Assembly: GCF_001657485.1 (NCBI RefSeq)
Contig: NZ_LXFU01000050.1
Coordinates: 1 to 64,000 of the forward strand
Direction of reading: 5' to 3'
DNA from: Rhizobium sp. WYCCWR10014
Lineage (GTDB): Bacteria > Pseudomonadota > Alphaproteobacteria > Rhizobiales > Rhizobiaceae
DNA length: 64,000 bases
Shown here: piece by piece, positions 32,305 to 41,471 of the stretch
Numbering within the stretch: position 1 is the stretch's first letter
Layout: every line of letters begins with the position of its first letter
Notes under the pieces: generated by a model
Database searches by the model: none
The model's input: the letters and a program-made list of their open reading frames with translations, nothing else
What the model was told of the DNA's origin: nothing
Program-made: the position numbers and the translations under genes

Positions 32305-33177
32305 ATGTCGACATTTAGCGATGCCTCCGGTGCAATTGCACCCCTGCCAAAGGCGCGCAGGGCAACAGGGTTTGGCGGGGTCCTTCCGGCTCTCGCCTTC
32401 GTGGCGATCTTTTTCATCGCGCCGGTGGCGGTGCTCTTGTTGCGAAGCGTGCTGGAACCCGTGCCGGGCCTTGGAAACTATGCACAGCTGATCGGGTCCG
32501 CTACCTATCTCAAGATTTTCGCCAACACCTTCATCGTCTCGGGTCTCGTCACGGTGATTTCGCTGCTGATCGGATTTCCCGTCGCCTGGGCGCTGGCAAT
32601 CATGCCCGGGCGCCTGACCTCGGTGATCTTTGCAATCCTGCTCCTGTCGATGTGGACCAACTTGCTTGCCCGCACCTATGCCTGGATGGTGTTGCTGCAG
32701 CGGACGGGGCTCATCAACAAGATGCTGATCGGAATGGGGCTGATCGACAAACCCCTGGCATTGGTCAACAACCTGACCGGGGTGACGATCGGCATGACCT
32801 ATATCATGCTGCCCTTCATCATCCTGCCGCTCTACGGCGTGATCAAGAAGATCGACCCGTCGACCCTGCAGGCGGCAGCACTTTGCGGCGCCAACCGGTG
32901 GCAGTGCCTGACCCGTGTTCTGCTGCCCTTGGCCATGCCGGGCATGGCGGCCGGTGCCCTCATGGTCTTCGTCATGTCGCTTGGTTATTTCGTCACGCCG
33001 TCGCTTCTCGGCGGCACCGCGAACATGATGCTCGCAGAGCTGATCGCGCAATTCGTGCAGTCGCTGGTCAACTGGGGCATGGGAGGTGCTGCGGCGCTGG
33101 TTCTGCTCGTGGTGACCCTGTCGCTTTATGCCGTGCAACTGCGCTTCGTCGGCAACCAGAACCCGGGAGGGCGTTGA
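32305..33177 (+). CDS. PotB-like ABC transporter permease
   Basis: A 290-residue membrane protein with six expected spans and the EAA loop STLQAAALCGANRWQCLTRVLLPLAMPGMAAGAL. The ATG at 32305 follows GGAAGGA and is preferred over a GTG at 32290. It is paired with the next permease gene, which starts one base after its stop. Confidence 0.88.
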   Translation: MSTFSDASGAIAPLPKARRATGFGGVLPALAFVAIFFIAPVAVLLLRSVLEPVPGLGNYAQLIGSATYLKIFANTFIVSGLVTVISLLIGFPVAWALAIMPGRLTSVIFAILLLSMWTNLLARTYAWMVLLQRTGLINKMLIGMGLIDKPLALVNNLTGVTIGMTYIMLPFIILPLYGVIKKIDPSTLQAAALCGANRWQCLTRVLLPLAMPGMAAGALMVFVMSLGYFVTPSLLGGTANMMLAELIAQFVQSLVNWGMGGAAALVLLVVTLSLYAVQLRFVGNQNPGGR

Positions 33178-33178
33178 C

Positions 33179-33979
33179 ATGTTGCTCAACTTCGACCGCC
33201 TCGGCTGGTGGAAATACATCCTGCTGACGATAACGGTTCTGACTGCAGCCTTTCTGCTGCTGCCGATCGTTTTTATCGCCGCGCTGTCCTTCGGCTCCTC
33301 GCAGTGGCTGATCTTTCCGCCGCCCGGCTGGACGCTTCAGTGGTACAGCGAGCTCTTTGCCGATCCGCGCTGGCTGGAATCGGCCTGGACGAGCTTCAAG
33401 ATCGCGGTCATCGTGACGATCCTGTCGGTGCTGCTCGGGCTCGTGACCTCGTTCGGGCTGGTGCGCGGTTCGTTCCTGTTCCGCGATGCGCTGAAAGCGC
33501 TGTTCCTGACGCCGATGATCCTTCCCGTGGTGGTCCTTGCGGTCGCCCTCTATGCCTTCTTCCTGAGGATCGGCCTTGGCGGCACGTTGGTAGGCTTCGT
33601 CATTTCGCACCTCGTTCTCGCGCTGCCCTTCTCGATCCTCTCCATCTCAAGTGCGCTGGAGGGCTTCGACAAGTCGATCGAGGATGCGGCGGTTCTGTGC
33701 GGGGCCTCGCCTCTGGAAGCAAAGATCAGGGTCACCCTGCCTGCGATCAGCCATGGGCTGTTTTCGGCTGCCGTCTTCTCGTTCCTGACATCCTGGGACG
33801 AGGTGGTGGTGGCGATCTTCATGTCCAGCCCGACCCTGCAGACGCTGCCGGTAAAAGTATGGGCGACGCTGCGGCAAGATCTGACGCCGGTCGTCGCTGC
33901 GGCGTCGACCCTTCTCATCCTTTTGACGATCATCTTGATGGCGCTGGTTGCCGTCGTGCGTAAGGTACTGAAACAATGA
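33179..33979 (+). CDS. PotC-like ABC transporter permease
   Basis: A 266-residue permease beginning MLLNFDRLGWWKYILLTITV, with the EAA loop KSIEDAAVLCGASPLEAKIRVTLPAISHGL and TSWDEVVVAIFMSSPTLQTLPVKVW typical of PotC. It overlaps the ATPase gene by four bases. Confidence 0.88.
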   Translation: MLLNFDRLGWWKYILLTITVLTAAFLLLPIVFIAALSFGSSQWLIFPPPGWTLQWYSELFADPRWLESAWTSFKIAVIVTILSVLLGLVTSFGLVRGSFLFRDALKALFLTPMILPVVVLAVALYAFFLRIGLGGTLVGFVISHLVLALPFSILSISSALEGFDKSIEDAAVLCGASPLEAKIRVTLPAISHGLFSAAVFSFLTSWDEVVVAIFMSSPTLQTLPVKVWATLRQDLTPVVAAASTLLILLTIILMALVAVVRKVLKQ

Positions 33980-35055
33980 AAGAACCATTCCTTCAGATCC
34001 GCGGAATACGAAAGGAATACGGCCCTGTCGTCGCCGTCCACGACGTCAATCTCGACGTTCGGCGTGGGGAGTTCCTGACCTTTCTCGGACCGTCCGGATC
34101 AGGGAAAAGCACCACCCTCTACATCCTGGCCGGTTTTGAAACTCCGACGAAAGGCGACATCACGCTGGAGGGCAAGACCCTGCTCGCCACGCCGTCGCAC
34201 AAGCGCAACATCGGCATGGTGTTCCAGCGCTACACCCTGTTTCCGCACCTGACGGTGGGCGAAAACATCGCATTCCCGCTGAAGGTCCGGCGCAAGTCCA
34301 AAGCCGAGGTCGATAGCAAGGTGAAGGAGATGCTGCGTCTCGTCAGGCTCGAAGGCTTCGAGGATCGCAAGCCCGCACAAATGTCCGGCGGCCAGCAGCA
34401 GCGCGTCGCCCTTGCCAGAGCCCTTGCCTATGATCCGCCGGTGCTTCTGATGGACGAGCCGCTATCGGCGCTCGACAAGAAGCTGCGTGAGGAAATCCAG
34501 CATGAGATACGCCGGATCCACCAGCAGACCGAAGTGACGATCCTCTATGTCACGCACGACCAGGAGGAGGCGCTGCGGCTCTCCGACCGCATCGCCGTCT
34601 TTTCCAAGGGCGTCATCGATCAGATCGGCACGGGGCCGGAACTCTACGCCAATCCGCGGACCCGCTTCGTTGCCGAGTTCATCGGCGACAGCGACTTCAT
34701 TTCATGCGACCTGCTGTCATCCTCCGATGGGCAGGCCACCATTTCGCTTGGCGGCGGGAGCGTCTTCAATCATATTCCGGTGCATGGAAAAGGAACCTCC
34801 GGGACGAGGGCGGCCCTGATGCTAAGGCCGGAACGTATTCGGTTGTCGCGAAACCAGGCAGCAGGAGCGGGTCTTGCCGCAACGGTCAGCGACATTACCT
34901 TCCTCGGCAACAATATTCACGTCTCGACCGAGACGGCGACGGGCGAGGCACTGGCGGTTCGCCTACCGTTTGGTCACGAGGCTATCGCGGGGCTCAGCCG
35001 TGGCGATATAGTCCATCTGAATTTCGATCCCGGTGCCGCTCACGTATTCTGTTGA
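33976..35055 (+). CDS. PotA-like ABC transporter ATPase
   Basis: A 359-residue ATPase with Walker A GPSGSGKST (about 37-45), MSGGQQQR signature, Walker B VLLMDEPLSALDKKL and a C-terminal TOBE domain (ALMLRPERIRLSR). It energises the permease pair upstream and completes the transporter. Confidence 0.9.
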   Translation: MKEPFLQIRGIRKEYGPVVAVHDVNLDVRRGEFLTFLGPSGSGKSTTLYILAGFETPTKGDITLEGKTLLATPSHKRNIGMVFQRYTLFPHLTVGENIAFPLKVRRKSKAEVDSKVKEMLRLVRLEGFEDRKPAQMSGGQQQRVALARALAYDPPVLLMDEPLSALDKKLREEIQHEIRRIHQQTEVTILYVTHDQEEALRLSDRIAVFSKGVIDQIGTGPELYANPRTRFVAEFIGDSDFISCDLLSSSDGQATISLGGGSVFNHIPVHGKGTSGTRAALMLRPERIRLSRNQAAGAGLAATVSDITFLGNNIHVSTETATGEALAVRLPFGHEAIAGLSRGDIVHLNFDPGAAHVFC

Positions 35056-35065
35056 AAGTTGTCAT

Positions 35066-36520
35066 ATGAAGCTCAATGATCCCTCGCTGTTCCGTCAGGC
35101 ATGCCCCATCGCCGATCGCTGGATCGAAGCGGAAGGCCGCAAGGCGGCGACGGTCCGCAATCCGGCGACAGGCGAGCCGCTGGGAGTGGTCCCTGACCTC
35201 GGCGCCGCGGAAACGGAAGATGCGATCCGCGCCGCGGTCACCGCCCAGAAGCTTTGGGCGAAGAAGACCGCCGGGGAGCGCGCCGCCGTTCTGAAGGCAT
35301 GGCACCGGCTGATGATCGAAAACCGCGACGATCTGGCGATGATCCTGACGCTGGAGCAGGGAAAACCCCTGGCCGAGGCCAAAGGGGAGATCACCTATGG
35401 TGCGAGCTTCATCGAATGGTTCGCCGAAGAGGCGAGACGCATCAACGGCGAGGTCGTACCGGGGCATCAGCCGGACAAGCGGATCCTCGTCCTGCGCCAG
35501 CCGGTAGGCGTGGTGGCGGCGATCACGCCCTGGAATTTTCCGAACGCGATGATCACCCGCAAGATCGGCCCCGCGCTTGCCGCCGGCTGTGCCGTCGTTC
35601 TCAAGCCGGCGCTGCAGACGCCATTCTCCGCCATCGCGATCGCCGTTCTCGCTGAGCGCGCCGGCCTGCCGCCGGGGCTTCTCAACATCGTCACGGGTGA
35701 CGCAGCGGCAATTGGCGGGGCGCTGACGGCAAGCCGTGACGTTCGGGTCCTGACATTCACCGGCTCCACCCGGACGGGCGAGCTGCTTTACCGGCAATGC
35801 GCGCCGACGATCAAAAAGCTCGGTCTCGAACTTGGGGGCAATGCACCCTTCATCGTCTTCGATGACGCCGATCTCGACGCTGCCGTCGAAGGTGCGCTCA
35901 TCGCCAAGTTCCGCAACAATGGCCAGACCTGCGTCTGCGCCAATCGGCTTTATGTCCAGGACGGCGTCTACGAGGCGTTTGCCGCCAAGCTCGCCGCGGC
36001 GGTTTCGGGCTTGAAGGTCGGCAACGGTCTCGACCGTGACGTCGTGCTTGGCCCGCTGATCGACGACAATGCCGTCGCCAAGGTCGAAAGCCATATCCGC
36101 GATGCCGTTGCAAAGGGTGCCGTGATCGTTTCAGGCGGCAAGCGCCACGCGCTTGGCGGCCATTTCTTCGAGCCGACGGTCCTGCGCGATGTCGCTGCCG
36201 GCATGCAGGTCGCTCGCGAGGAAACCTTCGGGCCGCTTGCACCGCTGTTTCGCTTTCGCGACGAAGAGGACGTCATCGAACAGGCAAATGACACCGAGTT
36301 CGGGCTTGCTTCGTATTTTTACGCCCGCGATCTGTCGCGGGTATTTCGCGTCGCCGAAGCGCTCGAATATGGGATGGTCGGCGTCAATACCGGTCTCGTC
36401 TCGACGGCTGAGGCTCCGTTCGGCGGTGTGAAAATGTCGGGTCTCGGCCGCGAAGGGTCGCGGCACGGATTGGACGAATATACCGAACTTAAATATGTAT
36501 GCCTCGGCGGCATTGCCTGA
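35066..36520 (+). CDS. Succinate-semialdehyde dehydrogenase-like (GabD type)
   Basis: A 484-residue aldehyde dehydrogenase that follows GabD closely: TPWNFPNAMITRKIGPALAAGC, LGLELGGNAPFIVFDDADLDAAVEGALIAKFRNNGQTCVCANRLYVQDGVYEAF, with catalytic Glu and Cys in place. The ATG at 35066 is preferred to an in-frame GTG inside the ATPase gene. As the last gene of the operon it suggests that the pathway ends in a C4 (or C5) semialdehyde entering central metabolism. Confidence 0.88.
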   Translation: MKLNDPSLFRQACPIADRWIEAEGRKAATVRNPATGEPLGVVPDLGAAETEDAIRAAVTAQKLWAKKTAGERAAVLKAWHRLMIENRDDLAMILTLEQGKPLAEAKGEITYGASFIEWFAEEARRINGEVVPGHQPDKRILVLRQPVGVVAAITPWNFPNAMITRKIGPALAAGCAVVLKPALQTPFSAIAIAVLAERAGLPPGLLNIVTGDAAAIGGALTASRDVRVLTFTGSTRTGELLYRQCAPTIKKLGLELGGNAPFIVFDDADLDAAVEGALIAKFRNNGQTCVCANRLYVQDGVYEAFAAKLAAAVSGLKVGNGLDRDVVLGPLIDDNAVAKVESHIRDAVAKGAVIVSGGKRHALGGHFFEPTVLRDVAAGMQVAREETFGPLAPLFRFRDEEDVIEQANDTEFGLASYFYARDLSRVFRVAEALEYGMVGVNTGLVSTAEAPFGGVKMSGLGREGSRHGLDEYTELKYVCLGGIA

Positions 36521-36768
36521 TCTGGTCGATGCTTGCGCTTTACAACGGGGCCGCGCGTCAAGCGCCATACCCGGTCTTGCACGATCAGCAGCGTCCCGCT
36601 GCTGGTTCGGGCCGCATCCGAACGCGAACCGTCGTCACAAGATCGCCCCAAGAGCCAGCAACCGCCGGATCTGATCGGTATCCTTCGTCTGTCGTGCGAA
36701 CTGCGAAAAGCAGCTCCGCCGTGTTGTCATCTCACCTCACTGCGATAGAGGAGAAAAATACACGACCA

Positions 36769-37710
36769 TTAGATCTGTTGCGCGTTTCCCTGAAATTGGC
36801 TGCGATAGAATTGAACGCTGCCGCTACGCGAAATATACAGCACCGATGCTATGCTGAAACCCGCAACACCGATTCCAGCAACCAAATCGACGACATAGTG
36901 TCCGCCTTCGGTGATGGCGGCCAGCAGCATTAGCGCATTTAAGAAAATCATCGGAAATCGTATCCATCGTATTGTCCATGCGCCCCAACTGCACAACACA
37001 GCTACCGCCGCATGGACCGACGGAAACGAGATGATGCCGCTTGCATGCTCCAATTGGAGGACAAAATTTGGGTCATTTCTGACGGCTACAATTTGTGGCA
37101 CGTATTCGACGCCGAGTATGCCATTGATGTTTTTGAGATCGCCGGGGCGGAGGGAAAAATCTGTGTAGGTTCCGAGCGCTGGATACCAAATGGTGATGAT
37201 ACTCGCGATGACGCAAATGAGGCCATATGTCCCCACCACCTGATACGCGCGAGAGCGATGACCGCACAGGCTTAGCACCACTGGAAGGAATAAAAGCTGA
37301 TAGTGGAATGTTTGATATGCCAGCATCAGTGACTTTGCGGGCAGCGGATGCGCGTCGAAAAAGGAAATCAAACTCAACCAGTCGATGCCAAGAAGGCGAT
37401 CCAGTTGGAGAAGCTGTTGATCCTGCAGGGGCAGCTTCAGGGCAAAAGCAACGTAGGTAGACACGACAAGCGGGCTTGTGAGCAATAGGCCCATGCCAGT
37501 GCACTCAACAATGCAGAGCAGTGACGGGATTCCGCGCCAATGGCACAGGAGGCCGAAGCCCAAGAGAAAAATCAGGGCGACCGTGCTTAGCTGCGTGAAG
37601 CCTCTTGGATCCACCGACAGGCCAACGAGCCAAGCCAGTATCGGAACAATCGCATAGGCACATCCGGTTAGGCCTATCAAAAAGGCTCGCGCTCTGGATG
37701 TCTCGGACAT
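36769..37710 (-). CDS. PAP2-superfamily membrane phosphatase / inositolphosphotransferase-like
   Basis: A 313-residue protein with about six membrane spans. The PAP2 motifs are in its C-terminal third: ISFPSVHAAVAVLCSW (about 227-242) and ITEGGHYVVDLVAGIGVA (about 266-283), giving the catalytic His/His/Asp set. The YVAF...HYQLLFLPVVL region resembles AUR1-like phospholipid head-group transferases. It is a single gene of visibly lower GC than its neighbours, between two metabolic clusters, and could be a recent arrival. The substrate (lipid phosphate or inositol lipid) cannot be told. Confidence 0.8.
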   Translation of the reverse strand: MSETSRARAFLIGLTGCAYAIVPILAWLVGLSVDPRGFTQLSTVALIFLLGFGLLCHWRGIPSLLCIVECTGMGLLLTSPLVVSTYVAFALKLPLQDQQLLQLDRLLGIDWLSLISFFDAHPLPAKSLMLAYQTFHYQLLFLPVVLSLCGHRSRAYQVVGTYGLICVIASIITIWYPALGTYTDFSLRPGDLKNINGILGVEYVPQIVAVRNDPNFVLQLEHASGIISFPSVHAAVAVLCSWGAWTIRWIRFPMIFLNALMLLAAITEGGHYVVDLVAGIGVAGFSIASVLYISRSGSVQFYRSQFQGNAQQI

Positions 37711-37851
37711 GGGATAGCCCCTTAACGTGTCCGTGACCTATTATCAATCACAGGTTAAAGTTTAGTGGATTTTGTGTCCGTTTGTTGCCAATTTTGAAAG
37801 CGTCAGTCTTTATCATACCCGCGCTGGCAAGATGACGACAGGCGCGGACCG

Positions 37852-38208
37852 TCAGCTCCCGACCGCTGCGATCATGCCGATCTCGACAGTGAATTCCGGT
37901 CCGGCGAGCCTTGCTTCAACCGTGGCGCGCGCCGGCGCATGGCCTGAAGGTACCCAGGCGTCCCAGACGGCATTCATGTCTTCGAACCTGGACATATCAG
38001 CAAGCCAGATCGAAGCGCTGAGAATCCGTGTCGGATCGCTGCCTGCGTCTTCCAGAAGCCCAGTGATCCGCGCCAGGATGTTGGTCGTCTGTTCGCGGAC
38101 GGATGCGCCCGGTGCGTCGATTGCGACCTGACCCGCGAGAAAGACAAAGCCGCCATAGGTCACGGCCTGGCTCATCCTTTTTCCGGTTTCGTAGCGTTCG
38201 ATCTGCAT
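37852..38208 (-). CDS. RidA (YjgF/UK114)-family enamine/imine deaminase
   Basis: A 118-residue RidA-like protein: VTYGGFVFLAGQVAIDAPGASVREQTTNILARI (about 17-49), and GHAPARATVEARLAGPEFTVEIGMIA with the conserved Arg. RidA proteins hydrolyse reactive imines released by amino acid oxidation. It is the last gene of the minus-strand ABC operon, opposite a DadA-like oxidase whose product would be an imine. The start at 38208 has a strong GGGGG site. Confidence 0.85.
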   Translation of the reverse strand: MQIERYETGKRMSQAVTYGGFVFLAGQVAIDAPGASVREQTTNILARITGLLEDAGSDPTRILSASIWLADMSRFEDMNAVWDAWVPSGHAPARATVEARLAGPEFTVEIGMIAAVGS

Positions 38209-38225
38209 GTTTAAACCCCCTTCAA

Positions 38226-39047
38226 TCAATCCCTATGCGCAATCTTCTGACGTTCGGCGCGTCGCTGTAGCCATTGGATCGTGGCGAGGAACAGCGTCGA
38301 AAACAGGATGAGGAGCGTGGCGACGGCGGCGATCGTCGGGCTCAGCGTTTCGCGCACGCCGCTCCACATCTGGCGCGGCAGCGTGCGCTCCTCGGAGCCG
38401 GCGATGAAGAGTGCGATCACCACTTCGTCGAAGGACGTCACGAAGGCGAAGAGCGCGCCGGACGCCACACCCGGCGCAATGACGGGCAGCATGATGCGCA
38501 ACGTCGCTTCGACCGGAGCTGCGCCGAGACTGGATGCCGCCCGCATCAGATTGTGATCGAAGCTTGCGAGCGTCGCGGTCACGGTGATCACCACGAAGGG
38601 GGCGCCGATCGCCGTATGCGCCAGCACCAGCCCGGTCAGGCTGTTGAGCAGCCCGACGGCGGCGAAGGCATAATAGATGCCGACCGCCGAAACGATGACC
38701 GGCACGATCATCGGTGAAATCAGAATGGCGGTCAGCGTTGCACGCGCCGGGCAGGAGGGCCGGCTGAGGCCGATCGCGGCAAGCGTGCCGAGGAAGGTCG
38801 AAAGAAGCGTGGAGAAGACGGCGACGACGATGCTGTTTTTCAGCGCCAGCTGCCAGACGTTGGAATCGAAGAATTCGCGATACCACCGGAGCGACAGGCC
38901 GGGCATGGGATAGGTGAAGAACGGCTCGGCATTGAAGGAGAGCGGCACGATCGCCACGATCGGCGCGATCAGAAAGAGGATCACGAGGCCACCCACCAGC
39001 CACAGAAGGATCGAAAACAGCCGCGGGAAAGAAAGGAAGTTCGTCAT
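38226..39047 (-). CDS. PotC-like ABC transporter permease
   Basis: A 273-residue permease (MTNFLSFPRLFSILLWLVGG start) with EAA loop NLMRAASSLGAAPVEATLRIMLPVIAPGVASGAL and SFDEVVIALFIAGSEERTLPRQMW. It starts in the stop codon of the upstream permease (TGATG). A much longer open frame continues upstream but runs antisense-like through the other permease in a different frame. Confidence 0.88.
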   Translation of the reverse strand: MTNFLSFPRLFSILLWLVGGLVILFLIAPIVAIVPLSFNAEPFFTYPMPGLSLRWYREFFDSNVWQLALKNSIVVAVFSTLLSTFLGTLAAIGLSRPSCPARATLTAILISPMIVPVIVSAVGIYYAFAAVGLLNSLTGLVLAHTAIGAPFVVITVTATLASFDHNLMRAASSLGAAPVEATLRIMLPVIAPGVASGALFAFVTSFDEVVIALFIAGSEERTLPRQMWSGVRETLSPTIAAVATLLILFSTLFLATIQWLQRRAERQKIAHRD

Positions 39048-40303
39048 CAGCCTATCCTCAGCCGGTCGATACCGACGATGCGATTGTAGACGGCGTAGAG
39101 GATCAGCACCGCCACCAGCAGGATCGTGCTCAAAGCCGCCGCCATGCCCCAGTTCGTGACCTGATTGGAGTAATAGGCGATGAAATAGCTCACCATCTGG
39201 TCTCCCGGCCCGCCGACCAAAGCCGGCGTGATGTAATAGCCAAGCGCCAGGATGAAGACGAGCAGCCCGCCGGCGCTGACGCCAGGCATGCTCATTGGCA
39301 GGTATATGCGCAAGAAGGCCGATACCGGCGGCGCGCCAAGCGACGAGGCAGCACGCAGATAGACCGGGGGTATGCTCTTCATGACGCTGTAGATCGGCAG
39401 CACCATGAAGGGCAGCAGAATATGGGTCATGGCAATCAGCACGCCGACGCGATTGTAGATCAGGTCGAGGGGATGCGCGGGATCGACCAGGCCCAACCAG
39501 ATGAGCGCCGAGTTGATCACACCGCGTCCCTGCAGCAGGACGACCCAGGCGCTGGTGCGGACCAGAAGCGAGGTCCAGAACGGCAGGAGCACCAGGATCA
39601 GCAGCGTATTGGCAACCGCGCCTTTCGACCGGGCGATCAGGGCAGCGAGGGGATAGCCGAGGAACAGGCAGATCACGGTCACTGAAGCGCTGACGACGAA
39701 TGTGCGGATCAGGACATCGACATGCACCGCATTCTCCGCCGAGACCCTGCCGATGGCGCCTGAGGCGTCGCGCTCCAAGTCGAGCGAGGCGAGCAGGTAA
39801 TAGTCGGTGAAGGGCGGTGACGCATTCTTGATGAGCGTCCAGTAGTGCGGGGTCTCCCACTTGGGATCGATGGCAACGAAGGCGGCCTTGTAGGGCGGCT
39901 TCGCGTCGCGGATCGTGCGCGCGGTTTTCAAGAGCATGGAGCGCATGCCCGTCTCGTAATAGTTGAGACGCTTGGCCACCTCGGCGATCTGGTCGCGCGG
40001 CGATTGTTTCAGATCGGTGGCAAAGGCAGCAAACAGTGCTTCGTCGGGCGGGGATTTTTCATCCCAGCCGGAAAGGGCCGACATCGTGTAGGGCAGGGCG
40101 GCAGAAGCCGCCCGGTTGTCGACCGCGCGTGTCAACAACAGGGCAATGGGCAGGACGAAGACGAGCAGCAGGAAGATCAGCAGAGGCGCGACCAGCAGCA
40201 GCGCTCTCAGCTGCGCCTTGCTTTTCGCACTGCCGAGACTTTTCACCCGCGTGCGTGCGGCAATCATCGAGCCGTCGCCTTCATTCATTGTCGCGATCAC
40301 CAT
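39047..40303 (-). CDS. PotB-like ABC transporter permease with large extracytoplasmic insert
   Basis: A 418-residue permease. After the first span (LLLVAPLLIFLLLVFVLPIALLLTRAV, about 36-62) about 135 hydrophilic residues follow (NRAASAALPYTMSALSGWDE to ENAVHVDVLIRTF) before the second span; usual homologues have 20-40 there. The EAA loop VYLRAASSLGAPPVSAFLRIYLPMSMPGVSAGGL is normal. The start has an AGGAAGG site eight bases upstream. Confidence 0.87.
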   Translation of the reverse strand: MVIATMNEGDGSMIAARTRVKSLGSAKSKAQLRALLLVAPLLIFLLLVFVLPIALLLTRAVDNRAASAALPYTMSALSGWDEKSPPDEALFAAFATDLKQSPRDQIAEVAKRLNYYETGMRSMLLKTARTIRDAKPPYKAAFVAIDPKWETPHYWTLIKNASPPFTDYYLLASLDLERDASGAIGRVSAENAVHVDVLIRTFVVSASVTVICLFLGYPLAALIARSKGAVANTLLILVLLPFWTSLLVRTSAWVVLLQGRGVINSALIWLGLVDPAHPLDLIYNRVGVLIAMTHILLPFMVLPIYSVMKSIPPVYLRAASSLGAPPVSAFLRIYLPMSMPGVSAGGLLVFILALGYYITPALVGGPGDQMVSYFIAYYSNQVTNWGMAAALSTILLVAVLILYAVYNRIVGIDRLRIG

Positions 40304-40372
40304 CGCTCATGCCTTCCTGCGGTAGAGAAAGGGGCGGACGAAGCCAGGGGGACACTCGTCCGACCGAAGAGG

Positions 40373-41422
40373 TTACTGTGCGAGCCACTTGTTGAAGCGT
40401 TCGGTCAACTCCTCATCATGGTCTGCCCAGAACTCGGAGGAGACGACAAAGGCGGTCTTCGTGTTCTCCGGCGCGGTCGGCAGATCGACGAGAATATCCG
40501 CCGGAACCTTGGCGATGGCCGCTTTCATGGTCGGGCCATAGGAGATGTATTTGGACTGCTGCGCCATCACGTCGGGATTGACGGTGAAGGCGACGAATTT
40601 GTCCGCCAGTTCCTTGTTCTTCGAGCCTTTCGGCTCGGCCCAGAGATTGAAGTCCATTCCCTGGCCGTCCCAGACGATCTTGAAGTTCTTGCCGCTGTTC
40701 TTGACGGCATCGTAGATGCGGCCGTTCCATGCCGTGGTCATCACGACTTCGCCGTCAGCGAGAAGCTGCGGCGGCTGTGCGCCTGCCGTCCACCAGACCT
40801 TCACATCCTTCTTGATCGTGTCGAGCTTCTTGAAGGCGCGGTCGACGCCCTCCGGCGTCCCGAGCACGTCGTAGACCTCGGCGGGTTTGACGCCGTCGGC
40901 AATCAGCGCGAATTCCAGCGTGGTCTTCGGCGACTTGCGCAAGGCGCGCGGCCCGGGGAACTTGGCCGTATCGAACAGATCGGCCATGGTCGTTGGCCCG
41001 CCATTCGGGAACTTGGCGGCATCATAGGCATAGATGGTGCCGAAGACGATCGTCGCGACGGCGCAATCCATCGCAGCGCCGTCGATGAAGGCGTCCTTGC
41101 CGCCGAGCTTCGAGTAGTCGATCGTTTCAAGCCAACCTTCGTCGCAGCCTTGCAGCGCATGGCTGGGTTCGACATCGACGACATCCCAGGTCACCTGGCC
41201 GGTTTCGACCATGCCCTTCAGCTTGGCGGTCGAGCCGTCCCATTCATCCTGGAGAATCTTGGTGCCGGTTTCCTTGGCGAAGGGCTTGAGAAAGGCCTCC
41301 TCCTGGCTCTTCGTATAGGCGCCGCCCCAGGATGTGACGGTCAGCGTATCCTCGGCAAATGCGGTTCCTGCGACGGCAAGAGTTATGACGGAACTGAGAA
41401 GCATGCAGTGTAAACGCATCAT
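40373..41422 (-). CDS. PotD/PotF-like ABC transporter substrate-binding protein
   Basis: A 349-residue secreted binding protein (signal LLSSVITLAVAGTAFAED). It shares LTVTSWGGAYTKSQEEAFLKPFAKETG and TWDVVDVEPSHALQGCDEGWLETIDYSKLGGKDAF with polyamine/opine binding proteins, and is a distant relative of the binding protein at 31182-32192. It serves the permeases downstream. Confidence 0.88.
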   Translation of the reverse strand: MMRLHCMLLSSVITLAVAGTAFAEDTLTVTSWGGAYTKSQEEAFLKPFAKETGTKILQDEWDGSTAKLKGMVETGQVTWDVVDVEPSHALQGCDEGWLETIDYSKLGGKDAFIDGAAMDCAVATIVFGTIYAYDAAKFPNGGPTTMADLFDTAKFPGPRALRKSPKTTLEFALIADGVKPAEVYDVLGTPEGVDRAFKKLDTIKKDVKVWWTAGAQPPQLLADGEVVMTTAWNGRIYDAVKNSGKNFKIVWDGQGMDFNLWAEPKGSKNKELADKFVAFTVNPDVMAQQSKYISYGPTMKAAIAKVPADILVDLPTAPENTKTAFVVSSEFWADHDEELTERFNKWLAQ

Positions 41423-41471
41423 GGTGGTTCCCCTTTTTTGTAGCTGCGTTTGCGAAAGAATGAATGTCCGG

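Noticed and set aside
38226..39860. Extended minus-strand frame of 544 codons for the PotC-like permease
   Set aside because: The upstream 270 codons overlap the other permease in a different frame; the family start MTNFLSFPRL lies at 39047 in a stop/start overlap.
39845..41413. Plus-strand open frame of 522 codons
   Set aside because: Antisense to the PotB-like permease and binding-protein genes, whose motifs are unambiguous.
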